Part shown: positions 35,375 through 47,292 of the stretch, in pieces
Layout of the letters: each line of letters begins with the position of its first letter
How positions within the stretch are numbered: the stretch's first letter is position 1
Source: Plazaster borealis
Taxonomy: Eukaryota; Echinodermata; Asteroidea; Forcipulatida; Labidiasteridae
DNA: 64,000 nucleotides
Assembly: GCA_021014325.1 (NCBI GenBank)
Contig: CM037475.1
Coordinates: 651,001-715,000 of the forward strand
Direction of reading: 5' to 3'
Program-made: the position numbers and the translations under genes
The notes under the pieces: generated by a model
Seen by the model: the letters and a program-made list of their open reading frames with translations, nothing else
What the model was told of the DNA's origin: nothing
The model's database searches: none

Positions 35375-35870
35375 ATGGCATATTTGACCTTAAAACTACT
35401 GCTAACCTTACTAGTTTGTATCTCCATCATGCAAAGTTTCAAATCCTACTCATGTACATGGTGTTATGCAAACCTCACTAGATTGTATCTTCACCATGTT
35501 AAGTTTCAAATCCTACTCGTGTACATGGTGTTACTGCAAATCTTACTAGTTTATATCTCCACCATGTAAAGTTTCAAATGCTATTCATGTACATGGTGTT
35601 ACCGCAAACCTTACTAGATTATATTCCCACCATGCAAAGTTTCAGATCCTACTCATGTACATGGTGTTACCGCAAACCTTACTAGATTGTATCTCCACCA
35701 TGTAAAGTTTCAAATTCTACTCATGTACATGGTGTTACTGCAAACCTTGCCAGATTGTATCTCCACAATATTAGGTTTAAAATCCTACTCATGTACATGG
35801 TGTTATGGCAAACCTTACTAGATTGTATTCCCACCATGCAAAGTTTCAAATCTTACTTTACTGCAGTCAT
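35375..35870 (+). repeat. ~68-bp tandem repeat, 7-8 copies
   Basis: The unit contains ACATGGTGTTACCGCAAACC, TTACTAGATTGTATCTCCACC and ATG-AAAGTTTCAAATCCTAC. The ACATGGTGTT-CCGCAAAC part is also the end of the neighbouring Penelope-like fragment, and the 59107-59170 element end continues into a single diverged unit, so the array probably grew from that element's terminus. Confidence 0.8.
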
Positions 35871-37474
35871 TGTTTCTTGAATTTCTATTCACAATTTCTT
35901 GTTAACAAAACTATTACTTTACAGCTTAAAAGGCATGGCATTACATATTTAGTACATGGACACTGCTAGTGTTATTTCCACAATGACTCACAATTTAAAA
36001 AAAGGTTTTCCCAGCATTTATGCAAACCTTTGAAAATTACCTCAAAGTGAGGGCCTCTTGGTGGCGTCCTGTTTTGTGAATTGCTTGGTTGTCATCAATT
36101 CAACCTTGTTATGAGAACAGTTCACCATTACAGCAAGCAGGAATACAATGCAAAGTTTGAATTTTTATATTCATGGTAAGTTTTTATCCAAAGAAGAAAT
36201 ATGGACCACTTATAATGATCATTTTTTACATGAATCTCCATTTTTTGCGTAACGTTCAGATGCAGCTTTCAAAATTTACCGGAATTGACAGACGTCCAAT
36301 GTTAACAGAATTTCAAAGTTTGAAATGTAAACTAAACAGCATTAATCCAGCTGTTTAGAATCTAGTAGTTTGTTAATTACAGCACAGCACAGCACTATTG
36401 TAGGTTTAGAATAACAGACACAGTAGTTTTGTTTATAAATTACTGAGTAAAATTTCTAAGATATTCTGCTACAGAATGAAGTCTTTATCACAACTGATCA
36501 GTATTTTATCGAATTGTATTTCCAAAGAGTTCTTAAAATTGTTTAACAAAGGTTTAATTCATTTTAAAGGGTAGATGTAGTATGACATGTTGAATGACTT
36601 AACATTAAGTTTATTCCTTCAAAAACATTTATTTGACATATGCTGCAGGAAAATTCTCAGCACCTTTATGTACAGAGAGCAATGTTGCTGCTTCCTTATT
36701 GTTGTTTTGCCGTTCTGAAAAGTATTGCCAATGTTGGCGGTTTAGTATGATAGTTTACTTTATTCTGTGCAGTACTTGTTTTTGAATTAGATGTCCACTT
36801 GCTGAAATACAATCCCTTAATTCATACAGAATCAAATGCTTTATTCCTGTACAATATTTTGTATCGTTTACTTGCACAAGTCATATTTTTGCACACCAAA
36901 GACAGTAGCAAAGAAAAGTATTGGATAAAGCACATTAAAACTAAGAAATTTCTACATGCTTATAAAATTAAAATCATTAATACCGAAGATGCTTCTAAAA
37001 AGTTATTTATTTAATTGTCGAAATTGAGAATCATGTTATTAAGCGTTCTTGATAAATTTGAAAAGGATGCCATGTATTTATGTCTGATAAGCCATGAGAT
37101 GAGTTCTTGCTTAAGAATATTTCAACTAATTATTAGAAATAATATGAACAATATCAAATAAATATTTTAATACAAATACTTTACATATAAATACAATCTC
37201 ATTGTTGATGCTTAATTTTATACTTTGACTTGTTTAGCGTATTCAAGTTTGCGATGTTGCCTTAAACTTCCCATTATTTCGATAATCTGTCAATCATACA
37301 GTATTATTATTCTATTATTGTGATATGCCTACCAAATAAAATACATGCACCCACTATCTGTCTCATGATATTTACTTTGAAGATTTACTATTCACTTTTG
37401 TGAATCCAAATTCTCATTTGCTGTCATCGTTTGTGAAATTCACCGTTTAAATTTAATATTGTATGTGATATTTA
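35871..37474. other. AT-rich intergenic or 3' UTR sequence
   Basis: It follows the SDR42E gene. AATAAA-type signals occur at about 37158 and 37336. I see no coding exon, RNA gene or clear repeat. Confidence 0.4.
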
Positions 37475-38023
37475 CAGTCGACCCTCGTTTTAAAGGTATC
37501 GTACACGTTTGGTAATTACTCAAAACAAATATTAGCATAAACACTTACTCGGTAACAAGCAACGGAGAGCTGTTGATAGTATAAAACATTGTAGGAAACG
37601 ACTCCCTCTGAAGTAACGTAGTTTTTGAGAAAGAGGTAATTTCTCACTAAAATAATAAAAACTTGCAAGAAGTTTTTATTCCTATCTGAAAGCATACACA
37701 TTTGTACAACAAGGGTGTTTTTTCTTTCATAATTTGCTTGCAACTTTGATGACCAATTAAGCCTAAATTTCCACAGGCATGTTATTTTATGCATATGTTG
37801 GGATACACCAAGTGAGAACACTGGTCTTTGACAATTTCCAAACGTGTTTAGTGCCTTTAAAGAGCACCGTTTAAAAAAAGTTCTGCTTATAAAGACATTA
37901 CGAAGTCCCGAATCTCATTTGTGCTTTGTGTTTCTTTGTTTTGCTGTCCTCTTATAACAACGTTACTGTTCAAAGAGGTATTTTGGCCAGTCCCGGCAAT
38001 CTGGTTATAACGAGAGTCGACTG
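37475..38023. mobile_element. pogo/Tigger-like element with a nested family A MITE
   Basis: CAGTCGACCCTCGTT at 37475 and AACGAGAGTCGACTG ending at 38023 are inverted repeats differing at one position, flanked by TA on both sides. CAGT-type termini with CCTCGTT and TA duplication resemble pogo/Tigger elements. A family A MITE (37492-37858) is inserted just inside the left end, so the host is the older insertion. No transposase frame is visible. Confidence 0.75.
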
Positions 38024-38480
38024 TATTGCGTATTTACCATTCTCTTTTTTGATATCCACTATTCGAAATGCAATAGTGAAAGGCTATTCTCAATTGTGAT
38101 ATACTCATGCCCTGATTTACTTGGTTCTTTTTGTGAGTTATACACTAGTTTTTTACAGATACCTTTCTGATAATACTCCACTATTTAAAGACAGTATATT
38201 ACTCCTTTAACAAGACCTGTTAAACATTTTCTTGAGATGCTGCTAGACAGATTTAGTTTATGTGATATCCGCTATACAAAGACTGACAACAATCGCAAGG
38301 AATTTTTTTGTTATAATAGGATCTTTATAGCGCACTTACAAAAACAGAAAGAAAACTTCAGATATCTCTCAAAGAAATTTGTTTTTGGGACACTTTTGAA
38401 GCATCATAATTAACGAATGGTTGCATTTTGATGCAACCCTGCATTTAAATCATCAATCCTTTATAGAGCATTGTGTTCAT
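38024..38480. other. Sequence downstream of the tetraspan gene
   Basis: This is AT-rich sequence probably including the 3' UTR of the minus-strand tetraspan gene. No separate feature is recognised. Confidence 0.4.
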
Positions 38481-39971
38481 CTAACCAAGAGGCCATGACT
38501 GACTGTGGCGACTTTCCAACATTAGTTGGTATTGCTCCGCGGCTAAAAATTCTATAGACTCGACACCCGTCGGTTGGTTATACCTCTTGTTCACATCAAA
38601 CAGACAGCACAGCAAACGAGGAGCAGCAAAGTAGCACGAGGCAGAGCAGGCAATGCCCAGGAAGAATCCTAAGATGGCGAGTGGGAGGATGCAGGCAGCG
38701 ATCACCAAACTTGTCTGGAAGAAATAAGTAAAGCACCGTTGCCAAACTTAATCACATGTAGTTATGCAGTGTGATTACTGATGAACAAAAGTATTTACAA
38801 TGCACAAGGGGATTTAATGAATCAAAAAGCAATATTTGTAGCTCTGTGAGGTTTGTCTCTTGCCCAAATTTATACCAGGATTTGATTTCACAAAAAACAA
38901 TAAGATTCAATCTTAAAAGATGAGTTTTCATTATCGCCATAGTGATTTGTATTATCACATTTTGCTGAGCAATTAAGATTCGGACATAACTTAAGATCAA
39001 TTTTAGTTCTGTAAAATCAGCCCCTCTTTATCTGATTAGAATACTCAAAGAATCTTATACGACTCGGTCAAGTTATTTTAGCCTATAATAAATATCTGCC
39101 AATAGCGCTTCGCCACGCATTATTTTATGTCGCAGATGTCTTCTAGAATAATAAATACAATGTTTGTGACTTTTAATACTTACATCTCGAAGACAATTAT
39201 AAGGAACCACCTCTGAATGCATTCCCGCTCCAGAGGGCGTCATGACGTCACAAGATTCGGCTTGATATCTTACGACCAGTTGACCAGAGATAATGATACA
39301 CTGGATTGCAAAGGCCCCGGATATATGACACGTGGCAACAACGCCTATAAGCTGTGTGATGAAATAAAAAAAGAAATGCAACATTGGTTTAATGTTTGTT
39401 TAAAAAAGCATAGGGAACAACCAAAAACGTCTTCAAACAAACGTTCTAAATGAAATTCTTGTCTACTTACCAACATTCGTCCAACACTTGCTTTGCTCTG
39501 GAAGAATGCCACACATCCAAAACTGCCTGCCAGCAGCAACTGCATCGAAAACCAGCATAAAAATACAAAGAAATTCGATTCATGGTGATAAAGAAGAAGA
39601 CAGTGATACCGGTAATACAGTAATGTTCAAAAGACTTGAGTTATACTGACAATTCAGTGTGGTAACATTGATGTAAGTAAAATAGTAGGCCTGCTTACCG
39701 ATAGTCCTGTAACAACAGCATTCAATCCGCTCAGACCTTGTAGAAACTTGCTACTGCTACCGATGGCACCCAACACAATCAATGCCAAACCACATGCCGA
39801 AAGACAAGCTGATGTTATGACTACACTAAGGCGGACACCGTGAGATAGCATGTACTTTCCTTCAAGAGCTTGGGCAGGTAGCACTTGGGCGTCTTGGGTT
39901 TGTGGAACTGTTACAGTGTTGGATGCGGTACTGTCGCAAGATCCAGTGTTCAGGGTGTGATTTTGGGCCAT
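38481..39971 (-). CDS. Four-transmembrane (tetraspan) protein, MS4A/CD20-like
   Basis: Exons on the minus strand: 39971-39699 (ATG at 39971), 39539-39471, 39351-39184 and 38714-38481 (TAA). All junctions are GT-AG and phase 0, giving 247 residues. An acceptor AG abuts the ATG, so the 5' UTR is in an upstream exon. Predicted membrane spans are about residues 47-70, 83-103, 115-139 and 171-199. The N terminus is Thr/Gln-rich and cytosolic. A Cys-bearing loop (C148, C167) lies between spans 3 and 4, and the cytosolic tail starts with a Cys-rich APRLLCCLF. Topology, length and exon-per-helix structure fit the MS4A/CD20-like or TMEM tetraspan group, but no diagnostic motif fixes the family. Function not assigned. 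Confidence 0.75.
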
Positions 39972-40154
39972 CTGGGGAAAAATGCAGGGAGAAATATTAT
40001 ACGTTTAACATTTTAGAGATCGGAAACCTTTGATCAACGCCCGTAGTTCGGGTCAATCATGAAGTATGAATGTTAGTGATGAGCAACCAGAGGCACACTA
40101 ATGATCATCAAACTAATTTTTAAAAAAAATTGGGTTGAACAAAGAAAAACTTAC

Positions 40155-40215
40155 AGTGGGGCGGCGACCTCCGGATTGACTGCCGGCGCTCCTATCAACT
40201 GAGCTATTGCCCCTA
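40155..40215 (-). repeat. tRNA-like fragment (SINE head or tRNA pseudogene)
   Basis: On the minus strand GGGGCAATAGCTCAGTTGATAGG, an A-box-like D-arm, is followed by an anticodon-arm-like CCGGCAGTCAATCCGG hairpin, and it ends before a B box. It is a truncated tRNA-derived sequence, not a working tRNA. Confidence 0.5.
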
Positions 40216-41726
40216 ATGGTCGGCGGTCTCATTTGTGTCAATCTGTGTTCGGGTTACAAGTCATAAGCCTATACCAACCTGTAATGCCGTGGCCAGGGAA
40301 CCACAAACCCATAACTCAAAAGAAATTGTGATACAATTTCAAAGGATCTTAAGCCTCGATCTTTACGGATTCACTTGATTTTAATCACAAAGTGCTAGTT
40401 CATCTTTCCAGTTTCAATTTGCTTTAGTCATTGTCAGCGGTATGCTTGTATCAAATGATTATATAGGACCTACTGATTTTTTCATTATAGGCCTAGCCTA
40501 ATGAATAATTAATTTTGCCGGCGAAAATCCGTCCGGAATGCTTAGCATTGCCCATTGGTAGGCCTATGAGGCTGTTTTGTGTACGTGATAACAAAGTCAT
40601 GTATACTTGTGATGACAAGAAACGCTAGTGTCATTGGTAATTTTGTCCCCCGGTGTATGCCCCCCCCCCCCCCCCACCTCCCAGCCTACGGAAAATTATT
40701 AACTTGGGCTGAAGGAAGAATTGATTCAAAAGAGGGCGCTATTAGACGAAATTTCTACACCATTCACCGCAATGGGGAAACAGAATCTCCAGGGGAGACA
40801 GAACCCCCTGCCACACCGGGGAGAAGTTTAGGTAATACAAAATGTTGGGTATTTTAAATACTCAACATCAGGCCTAAGACGTCACTTCAAGAACATTCCG
40901 TTCCAAGCCTCTATTTTACCGTACTTAGTTAATGAGCACAAAATCTAGACACAAAATGTACACATTTATTAAGAAAAAAACCACTAATTATTTCATAGCT
41001 TTAGCCAAGATCCCACTTCCCCTGTTCTTGGTGACAGTGAAAGGCTGGCAAAAATGAGATCTTATCAGTCCAAGAACAACAATCACAGCTGGTGATAATA
41101 TCAATTTCTTGCGCAATATGAGTTTATTTCCGACCATGTGACTCCGGGAAACCTTGCATCGGAACCTTCACATCCCGACTGATGGGCCGATTGCCAAATC
41201 AAAGAATTAAAGTGTCATCTCCTAAATCGTGGAGGAAGGAATGTACAAATGAGAGTCTATAATAACAGTAATTTCATCATCAGTGCCCGTAAGATTAAAA
41301 GATTACTGTCTGATTGGACAGTGCGAAGATTCGTTGTGTCGATCCCTATATACAGGCCTATAACCCAAATCGGGTAGCCGCATAATAAACCAACAAAATG
41401 CTCCCATGTGTGTAGTTTCGTGGATTTCTGTGGTATTTCCACCTGATATCCCCCTTCATCCTACCGCTGCCCCGGGACTCTGGAGCAGGAGGCATCCACG
41501 TCATTCTTTCTCTATACGACACAAGTTTCAGCAATAAGATACACATTTTGAAATAGCTAGTAATTTCAAAAGTAAAACTGATCCAAATTTATTGTTCTCC
41601 TTAGTTAAGGTTAGACGCCACACGTCACTTAACTCTGATTGTTTCCGGTAACCGGGTCTAACCACGCCGCATATCCCGGTATCGGATACTGGCTGGAATC
41701 GAAAACCACAATCATCCCACAGGATG

Positions 41727-42147
41727 TTAGGGGCCATTCAGAATAGTCAATCTAAAAAAAAATAGATTTTGTTTTCGAAATTGTTTTGACCCACATACCC
41801 ACCCCAAATTTCGACTTTTAAATTTTGAATGGCTTCATAATAACCTTCACTCTGAAGAACAAAGTAATGCCTCAAATGAACCAGATATTTTAGATGAAAA
41901 ATATCCAACATTAGTAGTTTTCGATGGCTTTTCCTGGCCTAAACAAGCAACTTTGTAGTTTAATCAGGAATGAAATTTACGTATTTTTTCTTCTTCTTTT
42001 TCGTTTGTTGATATATATATGTAATTTGTTTAAACAAAATCTGAATTTCGATTTTTAGTTATTTCTTTTTACCCACCCATCCACAATTTCGAAAATAAAA
42101 ATTGAATTTTTTAACATTGACTATTCTGATCAAAATGGCCCCTTAAA
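41727..42147. mobile_element. MITE with GGGGCCATT ends
   Basis: Left TAGGGGCCATTCAGAATAGT and right ACTATTCTGATCAAAATGGCCCCTTA form an inverted repeat with a 5-bp indel. Both sides continue with ACCCAC-C-CA and AATTTCGA motifs in inverted order, so pairing extends further inside. Confidence 0.7.
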
Positions 42148-42999
42148 GAGAGAGAGTATAATGTCCGAAAACTTTACACTCTTTATTCAATTCAATTCAA
42201 TTCAATGCACATTTATTTTTCATGCTGACAATGACAATTAAACATACAGTTGAAACAAATAACAATGAGTATAATTATGAAAAGATGGATGCCACATAAT
42301 TCAACAATAAAATGTATAGACATTTCAAAGATAATATCGAGTGTAATTAACATACTATAGCCAACATGCAGGGGAAAAAGTTAAGCATACTGCTTTTGTA
42401 CATTTCCCTGTGACAGACAAGGACTTGGACACGACAAAGACAACAAATTACAATGACAATGAGACCAGTCTAGTCAATTTAAATAATTATCAGAACAAAA
42501 GTCTTTGTACAAGTATGTACTAGATCTACAAATACATATTCAATAGGTGATGTTTCAATCTAGCACGTGGCAAATTTTAAAACACTGGTCCTAATTGCAC
42601 TCATAAGACTAGAGGAAACAAATTATGGACAATTTGGAGGTTTCTTTTATAATTTATTACCAAACCGAGGATGGATGAAGCAATTTAAGATTAGAACCTA
42701 TATCATGCACCTGAAACAGGATGTTGACAGACTCATTCACTTGTTTATGAAACCAAAAATTCAGGCTAGGCTACCGGTAACAAAGTGAAAAAGAAAATCC
42801 CATAAACCTGTTATGTTGGGTCCATCATTAATTTTCAGATATTCGAAACCTTGATAATGTTGGCACCTTTTTTAAACTTATATGCATAAATATGACTTAA
42901 ATAAGACTATAGGCCTACAAATTAACGAACGCTTATCCAATTTCAGGTTAAATTTAAATACCAGATAGTTCTTTTGTTACTGTGGATCTATCGTGTTTT
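42148..42999. other. Upstream intergenic or intron sequence
   Basis: No gene is recognised. A short TTCAA microsatellite is at 42188-42206. It may be intron sequence of the tetraspan gene if its 5' UTR exon lies near 43.85 kb. Confidence 0.4.
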
Positions 43000-43356
43000 A
43001 AAGGGTGTGTACAACATTATATTGGTAAGGTTGAAAACATAAATGTTCACAGATTTGCACAAACTTACATGGTATAAAGATAGTCATGTTGGAAAACTTC
43101 CATTGAAATAGTTTTGCTTAAAATGCTATAGTTTTAGGAAATGAGTAAAACAATTAGTCTTTATCACTTGTGATAAAATCCGATGTTTGAAAACAGTGAA
43201 AATATGTAATGTTTTTGTTCACTGTTTTCTTATGACTCCGAAGACCAATTTAGCTAAAACTTTCACAGGAAGTTTGTTATTTCATGTATATGTTGGGTCA
43301 CACTCACATCAAGTGTGGACTCTCTTTGACAATTAGCAGTGTTGTACATTTGCTTT
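43000..43356 (+). mobile_element. MITE family C
   Basis: Ends AAAGGGTGTGTACAACATTA and CAGTGTTGTACATTTGCTTT, with TTAA at the right flank. Confidence 0.85.
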
Positions 43357-43760
43357 AACGGTAGTCATTCAAATCAGTTTAACTATTTTTAAGAAAAGGA
43401 AACTTAGTCAAAAATCGATAAATGGAGTATTGAGACTAACCAGTTTATTTCTCCGTCTCGTATTAACGTCTAACTATGCTCTATGGTCCAACCAAGCGCA
43501 AAACATAGTATCTTACTTGTGCCTATAGGTCCACCACAGTGATTTATTTATTAAACTAGACATTTAAAGGACATTATTAGATAATATTTTAAAAAAACCT
43601 GATGAGTTGCTGTCCATCCACAATACGAAGGAGACATGACAAAACAGATGGCACCAAACTCACCCTATCCCACCTCCTCAAACCATAGAGCAAGGTTCCT
43701 TTCTCTATGCTCAAACAAAGTTTCAATATCAGCCAGCCCCATCTCCAAAAACCGTGCGTG

Positions 43761-43768
43761 TGACGTCA
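43761..43768. promoter_or_regulatory. CRE-like palindrome TGACGTCA
   Basis: A perfect cyclic-AMP-response-element core. It lies about 80 bp from a minus-strand splice-donor-like GTAAGT (43846-43841) that could end a 5' UTR exon of the tetraspan gene. Transcription start not located, so the regulatory role is only a suggestion. Confidence 0.3.
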
Positions 43769-44945
43769 CTGCTGTGTCGAATTAAGGGGGAGAAGCCCGT
43801 TATATTACTTAATTGAAGTAAAATCAAACTAGCTCAAAATACTTACATTTGTAAGACCAAAGAGCAAAGACAGAAGACTTTCTAAGCGTCACGGTCTCCC
43901 GTTGTAAACTCTTGCACGTGTATCTCCTTTCTGTAGAGCGTCACGTTAGATCAACAACACTCAAAAAACGTTACCTGAACTTACCAGAGCCTTACCGGGG
44001 CAACCAACAAGGATTCCAAGCAACACGGATGTGTTGGTGACTGCTGGAAACCTCGATCATGCGTACTGTACGAAATGAAACAATCCTACTAGAGGTTTGC
44101 CGAGTAGGCCTACAAAGTAGAAGTTGGTCCGATCATTTCCTTCTCCGATCCTATGAGCGGAGCACGTGACAGAAAATTCACATCCGTAAGTACAAACTGA
44201 ACTCGGTGAACTTGGTCACATAAATGTTTAATAGTATGTTGTTATTTTACGAGTGAGCAACATGAAATTATTGCGGCCTTTCCGCGGTAGATAAGCTTAT
44301 AGATAATCAGCATATTATGTTTTCTTCGATCTCATTTGTTTGGGGGATTAGATGGGATCTGAGCGGGGAGTCCATTCCCCTGTCCCGCCTCCAACCCCGG
44401 TTCCTGCCCCTCCCTTCTCTGCACACCACTGCGAATCAGAACAAAATAGCCATCTCCTCTAATAACGCCCAGTGTTATAAACGTGGCTGTTGGCGCACCA
44501 GTGGCGCACCCCAGCGGAATATTATTTGATGTAGATGAGAAGAAAAGTTTGACTTCGGATCCCCATTACGCGCACCCCCCCCCCCCCGACACACACACTC
44601 TGTCGACATTCCTTTGTTCTGTATTGTGAGGAAAATCATATTCTTCATCACTGTCTTATTCTCTTTCTTTTTTCTTTGGAGAAAATATGAAAATATTATA
44701 ATGCATTTCTAAAGTACCTAGTTTTTTCCAGTATTCAAGTTGGAGTTCAATTGTTGAAGTTTTCGGAAATGCTTCTTCCTCAAAAAGAGGAGGATGTTGC
44801 AATATGCATATAATGTTAGCTGAAAACAGTGACTCGTGTCTACAATCATCTTGTGCGCCATAAATCATTGTTTATTACCTCTGTGTGAGGTGTGACACCG
44901 AGAAAATGCGACACGACGAGAGTGGTGTACATAACTGTGTTCTTG

Positions 44946-45316
44946 AAAGGCACTGAACACGTTTTGTAATTGTCAAAGACCAGTGTTCTCACTTGGTGTA
45001 TCCCAACATATGCATAAACTAACAAGCCTGTGAAAATTTGGGCTCAATATTGTTCATCGAAGTTGCAAGAAAATGATGAGAAAAAAAACCACACTGTACA
45101 AATTTGTGTGCTTTCAGATAGGAACAAAAGGCTTCTTGCAAGAAGTTTTTATTATTTTAGTGAGAAATTACCTCTTTCTCAAAAACTACGTTACTTCAGA
45201 GGGAGTCGTTTCTCACAATTTTTTATACTATCAACAGCTCTCTGTTGCTCGTTACCAAGTCAGTTTTTATGCTATATTTATTTTGAGTAATTACCAAACG
45301 TGTACAGTGCCTTTAA
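44946..45316 (+). mobile_element. MITE family A
   Basis: Ends AAAGGCACTGAACACGTTTT and CAAACGTGTACAGTGCCTTT, with the central palindrome CTTCTTGCAAGAAG. Orientation is opposite to the copies at 13299, 33276 and 37492. Confidence 0.85.
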
Positions 45317-45639
45317 TATGGAGTTCGCAAAAAACCCTAGCCTAGTATCCCAGAACGATGAAACTCATAAAGCTGTAGGAGGTAAAACTATCTTGAGAGG
45401 AACTTTTGTGTGTGCACTCTCTGCGTGAGTATGGGAACAATGAAGCTACTGGGGTTGGGTCATTGATCTCTATTATATTAGAGATCATGGGTTGGGTGTA
45501 CTGGGGTCTTTGACTAGATGGAAACTGACAATGAGGGCGCTGCAGAGGCTATTATGCCAGAGCTCTGTATTATGCCAGAGCCGTATTATGCAAATGCCTG
45601 TCCACGTGGGCCTGTCACAGAGGCATAACATTATTTGAA

Positions 45640-46310
45640 ACAGATTTTGTCCCGCTAAAAGCCCAAGAAAAGTGGACTCAGATTTTAAACTTTCCTGAAG
45701 ATTTCAACTGGACTGATGTTTGGGGTAAACTAAGCAGTGCAATAGAGCCTTGATGTCTATTCGACATGTAAGAACCCCCTCTTGTCTGTGTGGAATACAT
45801 AAAAACTCCTTTTGGATGCTAAAGATAAAGATGTGATTTTAAGACTTTATGACAGGATTCTTCCAACTCGGGACAAACCTGTTCGTATGAAAATCATCGA
45901 ACTAGGTATCCACTCTGCAATTCTGACACCGAAACTATTGAGTATTTGTTTATTATTGCAAGACGACTTCTGAACCACGTTGAATATTTTGAAAAACAGT
46001 TTGGTTGTCGTTTTGTTTTTGTACCGATTGCACACGAATTCTCAGCACCAATCTGTCTTGTGTCTCATGATAATTGTCACCATGACTAGGTTACTTTGAC
46101 ATGCCCGATGCAATCTTGTTTTTAATGAAGACAAAAACAGCACCCCCATAACAACTTTAAACAAACTCTCAAACATTTCCTGGTAAAGGAAAGGAGTAGA
46201 CTCCAAACTTGTGGTTTCAACAAAGTTCAAGACGACAGACTTATATAATTTATAATAAGTCGTTGCATGATGCTTTTTTTTCACCAAACTAGTATTCTTA
46301 CGTTATATCT
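45640..46310 (+). pseudogene. Degenerate LINE (non-LTR retrotransposon) 3' fragment
   Basis: Broken frames resemble the region after the reverse transcriptase of a LINE ORF2: a WTQILNFPEDFNWTDVWGKL-like stretch near 45660-45740, then RLYDRILPTRDKPVRMKI near 45845 and a C-x3-DTETIEYLF zinc-knuckle-like stretch near 45910-45945 in a shifted frame. Multiple frameshifts and stops make it non-functional. It is 5'-truncated, as usual for LINE insertions. The clade is not assignable. Confidence 0.55.
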
Positions 46311-47292
46311 ATTATAAATGCATGTTTTTATTTATCTTTTTGTCATTCCCGTGAATGTAACTGCCATGTAAAAGCAGTAATTCTCGTTGACTTCTTATTA
46401 AGGGGCCTACAATGTGCTAATCCTCTTCAAGGTCGGGGGGGGGGCGGGTATCACACCCCGTAACATTTCACGACTCGAAATGCGCTCAGCACGCCCAATG
46501 AGCCACAAGCCGTGAAAACGAAGTGAGAATAAAATTAACTTTGACTTTCAGATGGATCCCCCCGGCCCCCCGAACAGCACTAATACCCCTCACCCCTTCT
46601 TGGGATGGGATGGAGGCAGGGAAAGAGAGGCGGGTGGGCGAGAAATCCTTTCATCGCGCCGTGTTAGATGCGTGACCCAAATACACTAACCATGCTGTAA
46701 CCCTCCAAGTGGAAGCTGTGCTCCACCCAACTCCTGGAGCTTGTAGATATATGCACCAGCAGCTAGCAGCAATTGGAAATTAAGTCTGGTAATGGTGATT
46801 GTTTCTTCACTGAGGTACTCAATGGTTTCTTTGAGGTGGGTGGGGGGGTCTATACAATGCTCCCTCTGCTAATCAGTTTCTTGTGTGCATCGATCTATTA
46901 TCAAGGTGGGAGTGTGGGACTGCTACAAGTCATGTGATTTCTGTCGCAAGCTTTGTAATAAACTTACTTACTAGTCCTTGATATAATTTTAACAAAACCA
47001 ACAAGACAATACGATTTTAACAAACTTAACAGAGAAATAGCAGATAATGTAAAAAGGACTGATACAAGTTTTAATGAAGCCGTCGACGCTGGTGTTCATC
47101 AGATTTCACGTACAGTGTTGATGGGAACTGAGCACATTGTCAAGTACCAACCACATCACTTCAGCAAGCAGAGAGCTAGCTAGCTAGTAGATAGAGAGTA
47201 ATCACGTGAGTTGGCAGACGTTCAAAACAAAATGTGAAATAAATACAGGTTTTTCGGTTGTCAATTGTCAGATCTTCCAAAAAGAGGGAAAA
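46311..47292. other. Intergenic sequence upstream of MFSD11
   Basis: A G-rich stretch lies at 46436-46448 and a short AGCTAGCTAGCTAG run at 47173. The MFSD11 promoter presumably lies towards the right end. No other gene is recognised. Confidence 0.4.
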
